Source: Paenibacillus sp. FSL W8-0426 (GTDB lineage: Bacteria > Bacillota > Bacilli > Paenibacillales > Paenibacillaceae). Taken from it: a DNA stretch of 64,000 nucleotides. Each line of letters begins with the position of its first letter. The first letter of the stretch is position 1. Shown one piece after another: positions 63,120 through 64,000 of the stretch. The notes under the pieces are model-generated. The model was not told the DNA's origin and searched no databases. It worked only from the letters and a program-made list of their open reading frames with translations. The stretch lies in contig NZ_CP150203.1 in the NCBI RefSeq assembly GCF_037969725.1, positions 5,532,001 to 5,596,000 of the forward strand. The letters run 5' to 3'. Position numbers and translations under genes: made by a program.

Positions 63120-63457
63120 TTTCCCATGTCCCCCATGTCCATACCGCCAAACATGCCTCCGTCCATGCCGCCTTCTTGCTCATTCTCATCCTTGACCATC
63201 AGTGCTTTCAGGTTGTTGCACAGGCCGGTCTCCATCCGTGTTAAGCCTTCCAGCACTTCAATGAGCTGATCATGTACTTTGAGCGGCTCTGCCACCTGAT
63301 CACCGTGGGTCAGAAACGTGTCGCCGTTCAGATGATTCAACATCCATGTCCTCACCTTTTCGGCCTCGATCGCCTTGGCCTCCAGAATAAGCGCAATATT
63401 CCACTGCATCTTCGCTGCCGCATCCAACATCTGAATCAAGCTCTTCTCTTTGCTCAT
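63116..63457 (-). CDS. Small helical protein with Gly/Met-rich tail, spore-cluster gene 2
   Basis: 113 residues. The helical body (MLDAAAKMQWNIALILEAKAIEAEKVRTWMLNHL, then VHDQLIEVLEGLTRMETGLCNNLKALMV) is followed by an acidic then Gly/Met-rich end (EGGMDGGMFGGMDMGDMGK). A possible structural or adaptor protein. The start has AAGGGG close upstream. Not recognised. Confidence 0.65.
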   Translation of the reverse strand: MSKEKSLIQMLDAAAKMQWNIALILEAKAIEAEKVRTWMLNHLNGDTFLTHGDQVAEPLKVHDQLIEVLEGLTRMETGLCNNLKALMVKDENEQEGGMDGGMFGGMDMGDMGK

Positions 63458-63481
63458 GCCCCTTCACCCGCCTTCCGGGCC

Positions 63482-63772
63482 CTATTCTTCTTCTTCTTGA
63501 TCCGCCATTTCACGCATAACCTGGGTCAATGTTTCGGCTACCGCCTCCTCCAGATCCGCCAAGCCTCCCAAGTAGGAGATGATGCTTTTGTTGATGTTTC
63601 CCGAGCTGCCCAACAGACCCTCAACGCCATCGAGCTCCGGCTCGATATCCGGCAAATGATTGATGATTTCAGCCATGCGCACAGCGACTTGGCGCTTGGC
63701 GTCCAGCACGCGTGCAAGCTGTTGGTGGGATTGTGCAATGTGCGAGAATATTTCATCGATCTTGCTCTGCAT
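63482..63772 (-). CDS. Small helical protein, spore-cluster gene 1
   Basis: 96 residues, helical (SKIDEIFSHIAQSHQQLARVLDAKRQVAVRMAEIINHL) with a second amphipathic helix and an EEEE C-terminus. Similar in its first helix to the protein at 62820. The start at 63772 has AGGAGGAG 6 nt upstream. First of four tightly packed genes that end with the Lys/Arg-rich protein. Confidence 0.68.
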   Translation of the reverse strand: MQSKIDEIFSHIAQSHQQLARVLDAKRQVAVRMAEIINHLPDIEPELDGVEGLLGSSGNINKSIISYLGGLADLEEAVAETLTQVMREMADQEEEE

Positions 63773-63812
63773 GGTTCTCCTCCTAACCGATGCGGCCTGT
63801 TCAATCCATACG

Positions 63813-63862
63813 AAAAACCCGGCCTATCAGCATTTGCCTGCTACAGCATATGCCGGGCCGGG
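63813..63862 (-). terminator. Rho-independent terminator after the amino-acid ABC gene
   Basis: CCCGGCC/GGCCGGG arms enclose a loop with further pairing (GCATATGC). On the minus strand TTTTT follows. Confidence 0.75.
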
Positions 63863-63896
63863 ATCGTCAGTTACTCCAGCTTGCGCCTATATATCG

Positions 63897-64000
63897 TCAA
63901 ATCACATAACTCCAATCCGGCGAATACCGGCTGAGGAACTGGCGAGTCCGTTCCTGCTTGGGCCTCACGAAAATTTCCTCGGGCGCGCCTTCTTCGACAA
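63897..64000 (-). CDS. Amino-acid ABC transporter ATP-binding protein, C-terminal end only
   Basis: The last 34 codons read VEEGAPEEIFVRPKQERT then RQFLSRYSPDWSYVI and stop. This is the characteristic C-terminus of GlnQ-type polar amino-acid importer ATPases (EEGxPExxFxxPxxxRTxxFL). The rest lies beyond the right edge. It is followed by a terminator, so it ends its operon. Confidence 0.8.
   Translation of the reverse strand, partial: VEEGAPEEIFVRPKQERTRQFLSRYSPDWSYVI

Overview
The window looks like a chromosomal segment of an endospore-forming Bacillota, most likely Paenibacillus or a close relative. The reasons are a gerM-rph-rdgB block as in Bacillus, a near-canonical 74-residue GerE, a YhcN/YlaJ spore lipoprotein, CgeB-type spore-surface glycosyltransferases, strong GGAGG ribosome binding sites with frequent TTG/GTG starts, LplB/YtcP-type sugar transporters, and a base composition that by eye is mostly in the low-to-mid 50s %GC. 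No rRNA, tRNA, insertion sequence or CRISPR array was seen. All names are from reading the translations; no database search was possible.

Layout. 1-2.7 kb: three genes of the uncharacterised STM4011-4015 type cluster (LRR protein, ATP-grasp, sulfatase-fold hydrolase cut by the left edge). 3.1-5.6 kb: gerM-rph-rdgB. 5.9-11.7 kb: PgpA-like phosphatase, a three-gene flavin-transfer/ferric-reductase-like membrane operon, a metallo-hydrolase with a methyltransferase, and a DUF72 protein. 12.1-25.1 kb: one pectin/rhamnogalacturonan-type utilisation locus (AraC-type regulator, two permeases, solute-binding lipoprotein, large glycoside hydrolase, polysaccharide deacetylase, and a GH105 hydrolase that is frameshifted here). 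25.4-29.8 kb: M20 dipeptidase, PadR regulator divergent from a cytochrome P450, one unknown protein.

29.9-36.3 kb is a clearly AT-rich island of three co-oriented genes: a four-helix membrane protein, a 937-residue P-loop ATPase and a 912-residue adenosine-deaminase-fold protein. I read it as a RADAR-type anti-phage system (RdrA + RdrB) with an extra membrane component. 36.5-39.5 kb: nagA-nagB with an RpiR/MurR regulator. 39.5-43.1 kb is a patchy, partly decayed zone of small and orphan genes. 43.1-46.3 kb: VOC protein, WYL regulator, gerE and a YhcN-like lipoprotein. 46.5-50.8 kb: a Gld-type ABC transporter. 51.1-53.7 kb: DHA2 efflux pump, GNAT acetyltransferase and a broken gene.

53.7-63.8 kb is a dense minus-strand cluster for nucleotide-sugar synthesis and glycosyl transfer (SDRs, UDP-GlcNAc 4,6-dehydratase-like and CapG/WbjD-type 2-epimerase, GT2, GT4 with a Lys/Arg-rich tail, two CgeB-like proteins, a Lys/Arg-rich small protein and three small helical proteins). 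The context suggests spore-surface glycan assembly. The right edge cuts the C-terminal end of an amino-acid ABC transporter ATPase.

Two further items stand out. A 183-nt intergenic element made of four 23-nt units (two direct, two inverted, spaced about 50/60/50) occurs twice, at 11.8 kb and 27.0 kb. A nested RNA hairpin covers the Shine-Dalgarno and start codon of a small Cys-rich protein gene at 40.2 kb.
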